From JACRLW01 sp050181465 (GTDB lineage: Bacteria; Planctomycetota; UBA1135; UBA2386): a DNA stretch of 54,063 nt. The position numbers were made by a program, and so were the translations under genes. Below the pieces are notes generated by a model. The model did no database searches. It worked only from the letters and a program-made list of their open reading frames with translations, and was not told the DNA's origin. How positions within the stretch are numbered: the first letter of the stretch is position 1; the number at the start of each line of letters is the position of its first letter. Location of the stretch: contig JBFXDD010000030.1 in the NCBI GenBank assembly GCA_050181465.1, forward strand, positions 1 to 54,063. Direction: 5' to 3'. Below, piece by piece: positions 16,012 to 25,149 of the stretch.

Positions 16012-17457
16012 ATGACGACGACCAACTCAGTCCCACCGGCCGATGCCATCGGTCGATCTCTTCGCCTCGCGGCCGGGGCGCTCGTGGTGCTCGGCGCCGC
16101 CGACGGCATCGCCGCACAGAGCCAGAGCTGGCTCTTTGGCACGAGCCAGACCGAGACCACCCAGAGCGGCAGCGGCGGCACCGTGCTCCAGACCTTGCGG
16201 CCGAACGAAGTGGTGCGTCTCGAGCACTTCCCCTGCCCAGTCTTGTCCGCCGAGAAATGGGGCCCCACCACCTGCTATCAGACGATGGCCGGCGATGCCG
16301 ACAACAACGGCGACTACTACGACCCGAGTCTGTTCGGCTCGATCGACGCGCTCCTCGACTTCCCGAACCCCGTGCTTGGCTGTCCGAGCCAGCGAACCGT
16401 CTTCTGGTCGCCGTCGCAGGCCCTCCCGACGTTCGTCAGCGGACTGCCCGGAATGCGGCCGGGCGACACCGCGCGGATCGTTCGCGTCGGTGTCAACGAG
16501 GGTCAGGTGGAACACTTCCTCCGCGTCGAGGACCTGCAACTCGCGATGGGAATGACGACCACGCCGGTGGTCGACCTCGATGCCATCGCCGCCGATCCGG
16601 CATACGGCGTGTTCTTCTCGCTCGACGCCACTCACACGGTCAACACGACCTGCGGCGTCACCACGGTTCAGGACGGCGATCTCCTCGTGATTCCCGCATC
16701 CTGCATCACCTGGACGCCGGACCTTCGAGTCGCGAGTGTCATTCCGGGTTGTGCGGAAGTCATCTACACCGAGGCGCAGATGGACGCGATGGTCGCCAAT
16801 GCACAGATTCAAGATCGATTCGGCACCTGCCTCACTCAGATCGTCGACCTCGAAGCACTCGATATCGACTACACCGGACCGGTGTCCGCCGTCGTGTCGT
16901 GCCCCGGTACCGCCATCTTCGTGCCGACCTTCGTGTTCTCCGGCGAGTCGATGACCGGTGCCGGGCTCTGCTCGACACAAGCCGGCGGAATCATCCATGT
17001 CGGCAGTTGTCGGGTCATGGGATCGCCGTGCGGCACGGCGACACCGACACTCGGCGACCAAATGGGGCTGCTGCCGCCGAGCGGAACCCTCGGTGTGCCG
17101 AGCTACGTCAACGCACTCACCGCGACACCGACACACCTCTATGTGCTGGAGCCGAAGGTACATCAGTTCACCGGTCCCGCTCCGATCTGGATCGACGTCA
17201 ACGCGCCGAATCTGCTCAACGTCGTCTACGTCACCATTGCGCCGCCGGTCGTCCCGGCATCGTGGACGTTCACCTTCTGCGGATTCCCCGACGTCTACAT
17301 CGTCCCATGGATCTGGTGGACACCGGTTCCGCAGGGCTTCTCCACGATCACGACTCCACCGGTGACCGGCCCCGTGAAGTTGGTGTGGCAGGGCGTCACC
17401 TTGGATCCGAACTTCGGGCTGTTGTTGAGCACTCCGGCGCTCGTGGACGTGAACTGA
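16012..17457 (+). CDS. Secreted beta-rich protein of unknown function
   Basis: 481 residues starting at ATG 16012, 9 bases after an AAAGG-like ribosome site; an upstream in-frame ATG at 15937 would put the signal sequence internally. Residues about 12-38 form a signal peptide (LAAGALVVLGAADGIAAQS). The mature protein has many Thr/Val/Gly-rich beta strands and several Cys pairs, and no catalytic motif I recognise. The end, VKLVWQGVTLDPNFGLLLS, looks like the terminal strand pair seen on secreted proteins of this type of genome (inference). The stop codon is the last three bases before a gap of 100 N, so the downstream context is unreliable. Confidence 0.6.
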   Translation: MTTTNSVPPADAIGRSLRLAAGALVVLGAADGIAAQSQSWLFGTSQTETTQSGSGGTVLQTLRPNEVVRLEHFPCPVLSAEKWGPTTCYQTMAGDADNNGDYYDPSLFGSIDALLDFPNPVLGCPSQRTVFWSPSQALPTFVSGLPGMRPGDTARIVRVGVNEGQVEHFLRVEDLQLAMGMTTTPVVDLDAIAADPAYGVFFSLDATHTVNTTCGVTTVQDGDLLVIPASCITWTPDLRVASVIPGCAEVIYTEAQMDAMVANAQIQDRFGTCLTQIVDLEALDIDYTGPVSAVVSCPGTAIFVPTFVFSGESMTGAGLCSTQAGGIIHVGSCRVMGSPCGTATPTLGDQMGLLPPSGTLGVPSYVNALTATPTHLYVLEPKVHQFTGPAPIWIDVNAPNLLNVVYVTIAPPVVPASWTFTFCGFPDVYIVPWIWWTPVPQGFSTITTPPVTGPVKLVWQGVTLDPNFGLLLSTPALVDVN

Positions 17458-17557
17458 NNNNNNNNNNNNNNNNNNNNNNNNNNNNNNNNNNNNNNNNNNN
17501 NNNNNNNNNNNNNNNNNNNNNNNNNNNNNNNNNNNNNNNNNNNNNNNNNNNNNNNNN
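17458..17557. other. Assembly gap (100 N)
   Basis: Exactly 100 N separate the stop codon of the preceding gene from the following sequence. The round number suggests a scaffold join of unknown true length, so gene order and distance across it are not established. Confidence 0.98.
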
Positions 17558-17736
17558 TCACCGGCACCACGCTCCCCGACTCTGCAGGCGAAGCGATCGT
17601 GCCGTCGACTCGAGCCGGACTGACGACACTTCGATCGGTTCACATGACGCGACGAATTACGCAAGGCCATGAGCGGGAGAACTCCCGGGGCAACCTGATC
17701 TGTGAGGTGCGCTGAGTGGGCTGCGACTCGACGAGA
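17558..17736. other. Stretch after the gap, no supported gene
   Basis: A plus-strand frame is open from the gap edge to a TGA at 17713-17715 (last codons encode NLICEVR). It could be the tail of a gene inside the gap, but it shows no motif or coding signature that I can support. The next confident start is at 17737. Confidence 0.3.
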
Positions 17737-18726
17737 ATGCACGTCCTCTTTGTCACCGACGCGCTCACACCGCCGGCCCGCGGTAACGGCACCACGGTGG
17801 CTCGATGGATCGAAGGCCTGGCGCGACATGGTCATCGCGTATCGGTGACGACTCCGGAGCGAGTCGAGCCCACCACGACCGGCGCGGATCTCGTGCTCGC
17901 ATATCACGCGGAGCGAGCCGGACCGACCGGTTCGATTCTCGCCGAGAAGGCCAAGGCACCCCTACTCCTCGCACTGGGCGGCACCGACATCCTCGGCGTC
18001 GAGGCCGGACGGTCACCGAATGCCGTGCGTGCGATCGAGGGCGCGAGCGTCGTCGTCGGTGCGTTCGCCGATTCCTGGACTCGGGTCGTACCTCGGCTCT
18101 CGACGCAGCCTCATTACCGCGTCGTCCGTAGAGGCGTGTTCGTGGATGACGACATCTCTGTGGACCGCGACGTCGACACCTTGCAAGTCGTCCTGCCGTC
18201 AGGAATTCGATCGGTGAAGAACCCGATGCTGGCACTCGACATGCTCGAACACCTTCGTCGCCACTCGCTCTCCGCGACGCTCGAGATCCTCGGCGCGGCA
18301 TTGGACACCGACCTCGCGCGGCGACTCGCCGAGCGAGCCACCGCGATGGGTGGCGTCCGGATCGGCTCCCGCCCGCCCGTGGCCATGGGCGCGGCCTATT
18401 GCCGTGCGCACGTCGTCTGGAACACGTCGGACCATGAAGGCGGCGCCAACGCGGTGCTCGAGGCGATGTCGCTGGGTTGCGCAGCATGGCTCCGCGACGT
18501 CCCGGGAAACCGTGAACTCGCCGCCGAGCCGGACTCACCCGTGCGGCTGTTCCGCACGGTGGACGAACCCCATTTCGTCGAGTTGCACCGCGAGCTCATG
18601 TCGCGCTCCTCGGCGGACCGCGCCCGGCAATTCCGACGGACGGTGAGCTGGTTGCGCCGCTGCCACGATCCAAGCGATGAGATCGACGATCTGGAAGCGG
18701 CCTGTCGCTTGGCGCTCGAGGCCTGA
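17737..18726 (+). CDS. GT-B-fold glycosyltransferase (GT4-like)
   Basis: 329 residues from ATG 17737 (an in-frame GTG at 17716 is the alternative). The N-terminus MHVLFVTDALTPPARGNG is the first Rossmann strand and Gly-rich loop of GT4 enzymes. The C-terminal half contains SDHEGGANAVLEAMSLGCAAWLRDVPGN, matching the nucleotide-sugar binding segment (E-x-G...EA-x-x-x-G). The protein is shorter than most GT4 enzymes, mainly in the N-terminal domain. It probably transfers a sugar during surface-glycan synthesis, substrate unknown. It follows the assembly gap and precedes etfB by 114 bases. Confidence 0.7.
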   Translation: MHVLFVTDALTPPARGNGTTVARWIEGLARHGHRVSVTTPERVEPTTTGADLVLAYHAERAGPTGSILAEKAKAPLLLALGGTDILGVEAGRSPNAVRAIEGASVVVGAFADSWTRVVPRLSTQPHYRVVRRGVFVDDDISVDRDVDTLQVVLPSGIRSVKNPMLALDMLEHLRRHSLSATLEILGAALDTDLARRLAERATAMGGVRIGSRPPVAMGAAYCRAHVVWNTSDHEGGANAVLEAMSLGCAAWLRDVPGNRELAAEPDSPVRLFRTVDEPHFVELHRELMSRSSADRARQFRRTVSWLRRCHDPSDEIDDLEAACRLALEA

Positions 18727-18773
18727 CGTGCCCCTGCCCCGGCGGCTCGGCCCGACCGGGTCGGAGCTCCGCC

Positions 18774-18801
18774 TTGATCGAAATTGGTGCGAACCTAGAG
18801 T
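18774..18801 (+). promoter_or_regulatory. Candidate sigma-70-type promoter for etfBA
   Basis: TTGATC (18774-18779) and TAGAGT (18796-18801) are separated by 16 bases, with four of six matches to each consensus box. The pair lies about 40 bases before the etfB start in the only intergenic space upstream. Prediction from pattern only. Confidence 0.4.
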
Positions 18802-18840
18802 GTTCGCCCCCTTTTCCCCAGAACCCGCGCCGCGAGAAGC

Positions 18841-19581
18841 ATGGAAATCGTCGTCTGCATCAAGCGCGTCCCCGCGACCGACTCGAAGATCAAGGTCGGC
18901 GCAGACGGTCGCTCGATCGATCCCGCCGGGGTCGAATTCGTCCTCAATCCATACGACGAGTTCGCGGTGGAAGCCGCGCTCCAACTCAAGGAGAAGCTCG
19001 GTGCGGGGAACGTCACCGTGGTCTCGCTCGGAACCCAAGATGCGCAGAAAGAACTGCGCACCACGTTGGCGATGGGCGCCGACAAGGCCGTGTTGCTCGA
19101 CGACGGCGGCCGCGCCCAGGATGCCCACTCCACCGCGAACGCGATCGCAGCGTGGTTGAAGTCGGTGCCGCACGACCTGGTGCTCTGCGGGCGCCAGGCG
19201 GTCGACGGTGACGATTCGCAGTTCGCGCCGCGACTCGCGGCCGCGCTGGGTCTGCCGAGCGTGACCGAAGTCGCCACGCTGGAGTTGAACGACAAGACCT
19301 TCCGTGCGGAGCGCGACATCGAAGGCGCGCGCGAAGTGGTGCACTGCGCGCTGCCTTGCGTGATCTCGGCGAACAAGGGCCTGAACGAGCCGCGCTATGC
19401 CAGCCTGAAGGGCATCATGGCCGCGAAGAAGAAGCCGCTCGACACCGTCGCCGCTCCCGCGGCGGAACCGGCGCTCGAGGTCGTGTCGCTCACGATGCCG
19501 CCGGAGCGACCGCCGGGTCGGATCCTCGACAGCGTCGACGCGTTGGTCGCCGCTCTGCGCAACGAAGCCAAGGTCATCTGA
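18841..19581 (+). CDS. etfB: Electron transfer flavoprotein, beta subunit
   Basis: 246 residues, typical for EtfB. It starts MEIVVCIKRVPATDSKIKV and contains NPYDEFAVEAALQLKE (about 39-54) and VVSLGTQDAQKELRTTLAMGADKAVLL, the AMP/nucleotide-binding core. The segment LVLCGRQAVDGDDSQFAPRLAAALGLP is the conserved ETF signature region. With EtfA it forms a cytoplasmic FAD heterodimer that carries electrons from acyl-CoA and other dehydrogenases to the membrane quinone pool (established for the family). Fifteen bases separate it from etfA. Confidence 0.95.
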   Translation: MEIVVCIKRVPATDSKIKVGADGRSIDPAGVEFVLNPYDEFAVEAALQLKEKLGAGNVTVVSLGTQDAQKELRTTLAMGADKAVLLDDGGRAQDAHSTANAIAAWLKSVPHDLVLCGRQAVDGDDSQFAPRLAAALGLPSVTEVATLELNDKTFRAERDIEGAREVVHCALPCVISANKGLNEPRYASLKGIMAAKKKPLDTVAAPAAEPALEVVSLTMPPERPPGRILDSVDALVAALRNEAKVI

Positions 19582-19596
19582 GGAACGGAGCAAGTC

Positions 19597-20580
19597 ATGA
19601 CGAAGATTGCAGTCATCGCGGATGCCCGTTCGGGCAAGATCAAGAAGCCGACCCTCGAAGCGGTGGGCGCAGCCTGCGAACTCGCAAAGAGTTGCGGCGG
19701 CAGCGTGACGACGATCGTGCTCGGCGCCGACGTGAGTCCGGCGGTCGCCGAACTCGCGAATTCGGGCAGCCACGAGATCGTCGCGGTCGAATCGCCCGCG
19801 CTCGCGAACTACAGCGGCGACGGCTACGCCAAGGCGATCTTCAGCACCCTCGAGGCTTTGGGTGCCGGTGCGATCCTGATGCCGCACACGGCGATGGGAC
19901 GCGATCTGCTGCCGCGCCTCGCCACGATGTTGGACGCGGGCATGGTGAGCGACGCCACCGCGCTGCACTTCGAGGGCGGTCGCTTCGGTGCGACGAAGCC
20001 GGTCTACGCCGGCAAGGCCTACCGCAAGTTCATGGTCAAGCGTGGTGCGCTCTGCTGCACGCTTCGGCCGAACGTGTTCGAAGCATCGAGCGGGTCGGGT
20101 TCTTCTACCCGGAAGGTGGCGGCTTCCATCGGGGAGGCGGACCTCCGCTCCATCGTGCGCGAAGTGGTCGCAGGCGCGAGCGATCGCGTGCCGCTCCAGG
20201 AAGCCAAGGTGATCGTCGCCGGTGGTCGCGGCCTGAAGGGCCCCGAACACTTCCACATCGTGGAAGAACTCGCGGCGGCATTCCCGCAGGGCAGCGCCGC
20301 GGTGGGCGCCTCGCGAGCGGTGGTCGACGCCGGTTGGCGCCCGCACCGCGAGCAGGTCGGCCAGACCGGCAAGGTCGTGTCGCCGCAGCTCTACTTCGCG
20401 ATCGGGATCTCGGGCGCGATCCAGCATCTCGCCGGAATGCGGACCTCGCGCTACATCGTGGCGATCAACAAGGACGCCGCCGCACCGATCTTCAAGGTGG
20501 CCGACTACGGGATCGTCGCGGATGCCTTCGAGGTCGTCCCCGCCTTGACGGCGGCGATTCGCGCAGCGGTTTCGCACTGA
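19597..20580 (+). CDS. etfA: Electron transfer flavoprotein, alpha subunit
   Basis: 327 residues. The N-terminal domain (IAVIADARSGKIKKPTLEAV) is followed by the C-terminal FAD-binding domain. That domain contains IVAGGRGLKGPEHFHIVEELA, AVGASRAVVDAGWRPHREQVGQTG, and IGISGAIQHLAGMRTSRYIVAINKD, all hallmarks of EtfA FAD contacts. A GGAG ribosome site lies 8-11 bases before the ATG. It is transcribed with etfB. No ETF dehydrogenase is next to it in this window. Confidence 0.95.
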   Translation: MTKIAVIADARSGKIKKPTLEAVGAACELAKSCGGSVTTIVLGADVSPAVAELANSGSHEIVAVESPALANYSGDGYAKAIFSTLEALGAGAILMPHTAMGRDLLPRLATMLDAGMVSDATALHFEGGRFGATKPVYAGKAYRKFMVKRGALCCTLRPNVFEASSGSGSSTRKVAASIGEADLRSIVREVVAGASDRVPLQEAKVIVAGGRGLKGPEHFHIVEELAAAFPQGSAAVGASRAVVDAGWRPHREQVGQTGKVVSPQLYFAIGISGAIQHLAGMRTSRYIVAINKDAAAPIFKVADYGIVADAFEVVPALTAAIRAAVSH

Positions 20581-20590
20581 CATGAGTGAG

Positions 20591-20620
20591 CGCGCCGCCC
20601 CCGCGGGGGTGCGCGCGGCG
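20591..20620 (+). terminator. GC-only hairpin after etfA, possible terminator
   Basis: CGCGCCGCCCCCGCGGGGG followed by a GCGCGCGG-rich arm, directly after the etfA stop, can form a very stable stem. No T tract follows, so termination is uncertain; it may only stabilise the mRNA end. Confidence 0.25.
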
Positions 20621-20721
20621 GAGTCCCGAGATCGTCCCGGGCGACCCGGACCGACGGGATGAGCGAGATCGCGGCTACCATGCCGGTGCCGGCCTGCTTC
20701 TCCCTCGCACTTGGGTACCAC

Positions 20722-22248
20722 ATGATCCGTCTCGGGAATTCCCTGACGTTCCGGACCGTCTCTCTGGCCGTCGCCAGCCTCGCACTCCTCGCTCTCACCG
20801 CGAGCCCGCTCCGCGCACAAGGCGTCTTCACTGCGAACTCGCTCGATGGCGCGCTCACGACCGCCCGCGAGCGCGGAACCATCGTGGTGATCTCGATCGT
20901 GATGCCCGGTGAGCGCGGCAGCGACTCGATGCTCGGCGGTCACTTCTCGGACGGACAGGTCAAGAAACTCGCCGCCGAGACGGTGAATCTGCAACTGATC
21001 GTCGGTGGGGAGTCAGCACCGCCGGAGGACGAAGCCCTGGTGCGCAAGCGCTATCTGAAAGTCGAACCCACCGACGCCGTCGCTGCTCCGCACCACCTCT
21101 TCGTCGACCCTGGTGAAGCCGGAACCGAAGGCACCCTGATCAGCTCCTTCGCCTACGAGGTGAGCATCGGCCAACTCGAATGGGCGTGGGCGGATGCGAT
21201 CAAGAAGAAGCGCCCCGATTTCGAGTTCGCACTGAGCGAGCGCGCGCACGCTCCCGGCACCCTTCTCTACGGTGGCGTCGGCGGCGAAGGCACCATGCCG
21301 AAGCCCGGCAAAGACGAAGTGCTCGCGGCGATCAAGGAGCTCAAAGCCGGCGGCTGGGACTTCCAAGCCATCGCGCGCAACTATCGCATCGTGCTCGCGA
21401 GCGACGAACCCAAGGCGCTCGAGTACGGCCAGCAGGAGATGCGCAATCTGCCGGGCGGCTTCCGGGTCGGGGTCCTGACCACGGTCGGCCTGGTCTCGCC
21501 CAAGGAATGGCACGCATTCGCCTCGAGCTTTCTCGAGGATCGCGACGCCAAGCTGCGCGAAGAGGCAGCGCGCACACTCGAAGCTCTGAACGAGCCCAAG
21601 GCGATGAAGGCTGCCCGCAAGCAGTACGACCGGGAGAAAGAGATCGCCGTCAAAGGCCGGTTGCTTCGAACTCTTGCCACGCTCGGAGCCGCGGACAAGA
21701 CCGTGTTGAAGGAGATCGAGAAGGTCTTGACCAAGGAGAAGTCGCCGGAGCTGAGGGTTCAGGCCGCTGCGGCGATCACGATGATGGAGGACCGAGCGAC
21801 CGCGCGGCGCCTCATGGAACGGGCTCTGGCCGATTCCGCGAAGAACGTCAAGATCGCGGCGATCTATGCGGCCGCACACCGTCGCGACGATGAGATGCGA
21901 GCGGTGCTCGAGAAGGCGAAGACCGGCGAGAAGGACATCGCGGTCACCCAATGGATCGCCACGGCGATCGATGTGATCGGCGGCGGCGACATCGCGCCCT
22001 TTGCGCCCTTCGTGAAGGACGTGCTGGGCGATCGCAGCCGGGCCCAAGTTGCGCAGCAGCTTCGCGAAGGCATGACGCGCGGTCGCAATCGCAACCGCGA
22101 TCAGAATCCCGAAGGTGACGGCGAAGGCGGAGCCGAAGGCGAGGACAAGAACAAGGGCGAGGACAAGAACAAGGACGGTGAAGGCGAAGGCAAGACTCCC
22201 CCTCGGCCGGGTGAAGGCAAAGGACGCGGAACGGGTCGCGGCAATTGA
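20722..22248 (+). CDS. Exported HEAT-repeat-like protein with acidic/basic tail
   Basis: 508 residues from ATG 20722, which places a signal peptide at the N-terminus (hydrophobic residues about 13-28, then PLRAQG). A longer in-frame start at 20659 adds 21 residues before it. Residues about 30-170 look like a thioredoxin-fold relative (TVVISIVMPGERG and HHLFVDPGEAGTEG) but lack a CxxC pair. Residues about 250-460 contain paired helices such as DAKLREEAARTLEALNEPKAMKAARKQYD and SPELRVQAAAAITMMED, like HEAT repeats. The last 60 residues are low complexity, rich in Gly, Glu, Lys and Asn. Likely periplasmic; function unknown. Confidence 0.6.
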   Translation: MIRLGNSLTFRTVSLAVASLALLALTASPLRAQGVFTANSLDGALTTARERGTIVVISIVMPGERGSDSMLGGHFSDGQVKKLAAETVNLQLIVGGESAPPEDEALVRKRYLKVEPTDAVAAPHHLFVDPGEAGTEGTLISSFAYEVSIGQLEWAWADAIKKKRPDFEFALSERAHAPGTLLYGGVGGEGTMPKPGKDEVLAAIKELKAGGWDFQAIARNYRIVLASDEPKALEYGQQEMRNLPGGFRVGVLTTVGLVSPKEWHAFASSFLEDRDAKLREEAARTLEALNEPKAMKAARKQYDREKEIAVKGRLLRTLATLGAADKTVLKEIEKVLTKEKSPELRVQAAAAITMMEDRATARRLMERALADSAKNVKIAAIYAAAHRRDDEMRAVLEKAKTGEKDIAVTQWIATAIDVIGGGDIAPFAPFVKDVLGDRSRAQVAQQLREGMTRGRNRNRDQNPEGDGEGGAEGEDKNKGEDKNKDGEGEGKTPPRPGEGKGRGTGRGN

Positions 22249-22281
22249 ACAGCGCCCGGCGCGCCGCGTAGCCTTGCCGCC

Positions 22282-22560
22282 ATGGGCCTCATCAACTGGA
22301 TCTTCGACTTCTACCAACACTCTCGAATCGAGAAGCTGCGCGACGAGATTCAGCTGCGACAACGCCAGCCGATCGCAGATCCCGGGCCCTCGATCGATGC
22401 CGAGCGACTCGAACGTGCGATCGGTGAGCTGGCCCTGGCAGTGAAGACCGTGCAGCGCCTGGCTGTCGAGAAGGGTCTCTGCACCGCTGCCGAGTTCCAG
22501 CGCAAGCTGGACGAGATCGACGCGGAAGACGGCCGGCGAGACGGTCTGTCGCCCCTCTGA
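22282..22560 (+). CDS. Small coiled-coil protein, unknown
   Basis: 92 residues. The hydrophobic MGLINWIFDFYQHSRIEKLRDEI start is followed by a helix-forming region with ERLERAIGELALAVKTVQRLAVEKGL, likely a short coiled coil. The segment LAVEKGLCTAAEFQRKLDEID resembles the helical ends of some small regulatory proteins, but I do not recognise the family. It begins 33 bases after the preceding gene in the same direction, so it may be co-transcribed. Confidence 0.55.
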   Translation: MGLINWIFDFYQHSRIEKLRDEIQLRQRQPIADPGPSIDAERLERAIGELALAVKTVQRLAVEKGLCTAAEFQRKLDEIDAEDGRRDGLSPL

Positions 22561-22675
22561 TCCACCACCGATCGCAGCCTGAACCCCGCTTGCCATCGCC
22601 CTTTCCGCGGCGAGGCCGACAGCGTGCGCACGCCGCCGGCAGTCCCCCCGCATCGCGCGTCGATGCTATCTGCGA

Positions 22676-23770
22676 ATGAAGATCGTCAACGTCGTCGGAG
22701 CTCGACCCAACTTCATGAAGGTCGCCCCGATCATGGATGCCTACCGGCGTCACTCGAACATCGAGCCGCTGCTCGTGCACACCGGTCAACACTACGACGA
22801 GCGGATGAGCGATCTGTTCTTTCGCGAACTCGGCATGCCGCGCCCGGACGTCAACCTCGAAGTTGGATCCGGCAGCCACGCGAAGCAGACCGCCGACATC
22901 ATGGTTCGCTTCGAACCCGTGCTGTTGGAACACAAGCCCGATGCGGTCTTGGTCGTCGGCGACGTGAACAGCACGATCGCCTGCGGGCTCGTCGCCGTGA
23001 AACTCGGCATCCGATTGATCCACGTCGAAGCCGGATTGCGCAGCGGCGACCGCTCGATGCCGGAAGAGATCAATCGCATCCTCACCGACTCGATCAGCGA
23101 TCTGCTCTTCTGCACCGAGCGCAGCGGCATGGAGAACCTCGCGCGGGAGGGTGTCTCGGCACAACGCGCGCACATGGTCGGCAACTGCATGGTCGACACC
23201 TTGCTGCGCAACCTCCAGCGAGCGAGAGAGAGCGACGTGCTGAAGCGGCTGGGCCTCGAGGAGCGCGGCTACGTGGTCGTGACCTTGCATCGCCCAAGCA
23301 ACGTCGATGACCCGGCGGCACTCGCTCGCTTGCTCACGATCTTCGAAGAGGTGCAGAAGAACTTCCGCATCGTCTTCCCGGTGCACCCACGCACCCGTCA
23401 GCGGCTCGCCGCCGACGGCCTGCGCCAGCGAGTCGAGGCGATGAAGGGCCTCATCCTGCTCGAACCCGCGGGGTACCTCGACTTCGTTCGACTCTGCGAT
23501 GCCGCGCGCCTCGTGCTGACCGACTCCGGCGGCATCCAGGAAGAAACCACGATCATGGGAGTTCCCTGCATCACCCTGCGGGAGAACACGGAGCGACCGG
23601 TCACGTGCGAGATCGGCACGAACCAACTCGTCGGCAACGATCCAGAGCGCGCCCTCGCGGCGTATCAAGCGGTGTTGGCCGGCACGGCCGGCAAGGGCTC
23701 GATCCCGCCGCTGTGGGACGGTCGCGCCGCCGAACGCATTGCGGAGTTCCTCAGCCGCTGGGCGGGTTGA
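22676..23770 (+). CDS. wecB: UDP-N-acetylglucosamine 2-epimerase (non-hydrolysing)
   Basis: 364 residues, normal for WecB/MnaA. MKIVNVVGARPNFMKVAPIM is the N-terminal signature; LLVHTGQHYDERMSDLFF and LIHVEAGLRSGDRSMPEEINR contain residues known in the family for UDP and substrate binding. Later VTLHRPSNVD and LTDSGGIQEETTIMGVPCITLRENTERP match the C-terminal nucleotide-binding domain. The enzyme interconverts UDP-GlcNAc and UDP-ManNAc in the cytoplasm for surface polysaccharides. It converges with the glycosyltransferase gene at 23786 and lies near a Wzx-type flippase, consistent with a glycan role. Confidence 0.93.
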   Translation: MKIVNVVGARPNFMKVAPIMDAYRRHSNIEPLLVHTGQHYDERMSDLFFRELGMPRPDVNLEVGSGSHAKQTADIMVRFEPVLLEHKPDAVLVVGDVNSTIACGLVAVKLGIRLIHVEAGLRSGDRSMPEEINRILTDSISDLLFCTERSGMENLAREGVSAQRAHMVGNCMVDTLLRNLQRARESDVLKRLGLEERGYVVVTLHRPSNVDDPAALARLLTIFEEVQKNFRIVFPVHPRTRQRLAADGLRQRVEAMKGLILLEPAGYLDFVRLCDAARLVLTDSGGIQEETTIMGVPCITLRENTERPVTCEIGTNQLVGNDPERALAAYQAVLAGTAGKGSIPPLWDGRAAERIAEFLSRWAG

Positions 23771-23785
23771 GACTGCGATCCGCGC

Positions 23786-25036
23786 TCAGCGTCGCAGGAA
23801 CTCGAGCAGAGGTGCGAAGCTGGTCGCCGGTCGATGCGCGGGCGATTCGCTCAGCGCCGGCGGCCGAGTCGTTGCGACGGCCGCGAGCTGCTTTGCGACT
23901 GCACTCGACTGAGCATGCGTGAAGCACCAGTCTTCCCCGGACGTCTCCGCGACGATCCGCCAGGCATCGCCCATCTCGCCGAGGAACAGGACAGGCCGAC
24001 GGGCCATCAGGTAGTCGTACAGCTTCCCCGGCACAAAGATCTGATCCGCGGGCTCGGGACTGTTCACCAACAGCAGGACGTCCATCGCACGCATGGCCCG
24101 CAACGCGTCGCCGTAGCCGAGGAGATCGTGCGCTCGCACGCGCTCCGCAACCTCCGGCCGGATCTTCGCGAGATCCTCCTTCAACAGCGCGAGCGAAGGG
24201 CCACTGTCGCAGAACACGTGCGCGGTGATCTTCGCGAGCACTCCGGCCTCTATCTCGGCCATCGCCTGCAGCACAGGCAGCATCCGCCGGCGCGGGAAGA
24301 TCGTGCCGAAGAATCCGAGATGGACTCCTGGACCGAAGTCCGGCAGCGCGCTCAGCGCGACGATCTGCTCACCGAGCGCGTAGTCCGCTGTGTTTCGCAT
24401 GACCTGGACGTTCAGGCCGTCGATGCCCCCCATCCGCTCGTCGAAGGATCGCTTGGCATCCGCGTTGTTGAGGAACAGCGCATCGACCCGCGACAGAATG
24501 CGCCGCTCGCGCGCGAGCACTCGATCCCGCAGGCGCGTGCTCTTCGATTGCCGCCAGGTGTTCCCGGAGAGCAGATCGCGGTAGTCGACGACGATCCGCA
24601 CGTTCGGACAGTGCTTGCGGAGCGCATCGACCGCCACGAGTTGCCCGTGCGGACCGCAGCACAACAGCACGACGTCGATCTTCTGCTCCTTCACGAGTCG
24701 CGGCAGCTTCCGCTGCAAGGTCCATGACCACTCGACGTGCCGATCGAGGACGGCGAACCAGTCCGGCAACTTGAAGATCGCCGTGCGAAGGACCTTCTCC
24801 CAGAGGCCCTTGGCCTCTCGATCGACCAGGTTGACCCGCCCTAGCCCGTGCACGACCACCGCCGCCGGTGTGACGGCTGCGAGCGTCGCATCCGTCTTGT
24901 CGAGGCCCTTCGGATCGAGCGTCACCCAATGCACACCATGGCCTGCATCGAGCAAGGCCCGCGTCATGCGAAGCACACGGTGCGACGCGACCGCCGGCTG
25001 CGGGGGCGCGAAGTAACTGACGATGGCGACGTTCAC
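23786..25036 (-). CDS. GT4-like glycosyltransferase
   Basis: 416 residues with a GTG start at 25036. MNVAIVSYFAPPQPAVASHRVLRM is a typical GT-B N-terminus with the Gly/Pro loop. IDVVLLCCGPHGQLVAVDAL, then VDALFLNNADAKRSF and VHLGFFGTIFPRRRMLP, match the linker and start of the C-terminal domain of GT4 enzymes. The terminal region has SPEPADQIFVPGKLYDYLMARRPVLFL, the donor-binding E/K-YDYL segment of this group. It is divergent from the flippase gene at 25150 (113-base shared promoter region). Sugar substrate unknown. Confidence 0.75.
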   Translation of the reverse strand: MNVAIVSYFAPPQPAVASHRVLRMTRALLDAGHGVHWVTLDPKGLDKTDATLAAVTPAAVVVHGLGRVNLVDREAKGLWEKVLRTAIFKLPDWFAVLDRHVEWSWTLQRKLPRLVKEQKIDVVLLCCGPHGQLVAVDALRKHCPNVRIVVDYRDLLSGNTWRQSKSTRLRDRVLARERRILSRVDALFLNNADAKRSFDERMGGIDGLNVQVMRNTADYALGEQIVALSALPDFGPGVHLGFFGTIFPRRRMLPVLQAMAEIEAGVLAKITAHVFCDSGPSLALLKEDLAKIRPEVAERVRAHDLLGYGDALRAMRAMDVLLLVNSPEPADQIFVPGKLYDYLMARRPVLFLGEMGDAWRIVAETSGEDWCFTHAQSSAVAKQLAAVATTRPPALSESPAHRPATSFAPLLEFLRR

Positions 25037-25149
25037 GACTACGGAAGGACGGCGTTCGGATCCGATCTGTGGTTGAACCCGGTAGCCGTCGAGAAAGCCA
25101 GAGCGCCGCCGAGTCCGGCGAGGTTCATCGGATATCGTCCGCCCGCCGC

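Noticed and set aside
16027..17907. A minus-strand frame spanning the N gap
   Set aside because: It depends on unknown bases and is antisense to a secreted protein gene with a signal peptide.
25016..25045. GTCGTGAACGTCGCC at the start of a glycosyltransferase gene, similar to the repeat ends
   Set aside because: There is no CTAGCCCGG part and no inverted partner; it is explained by the coding sequence MNVAI.
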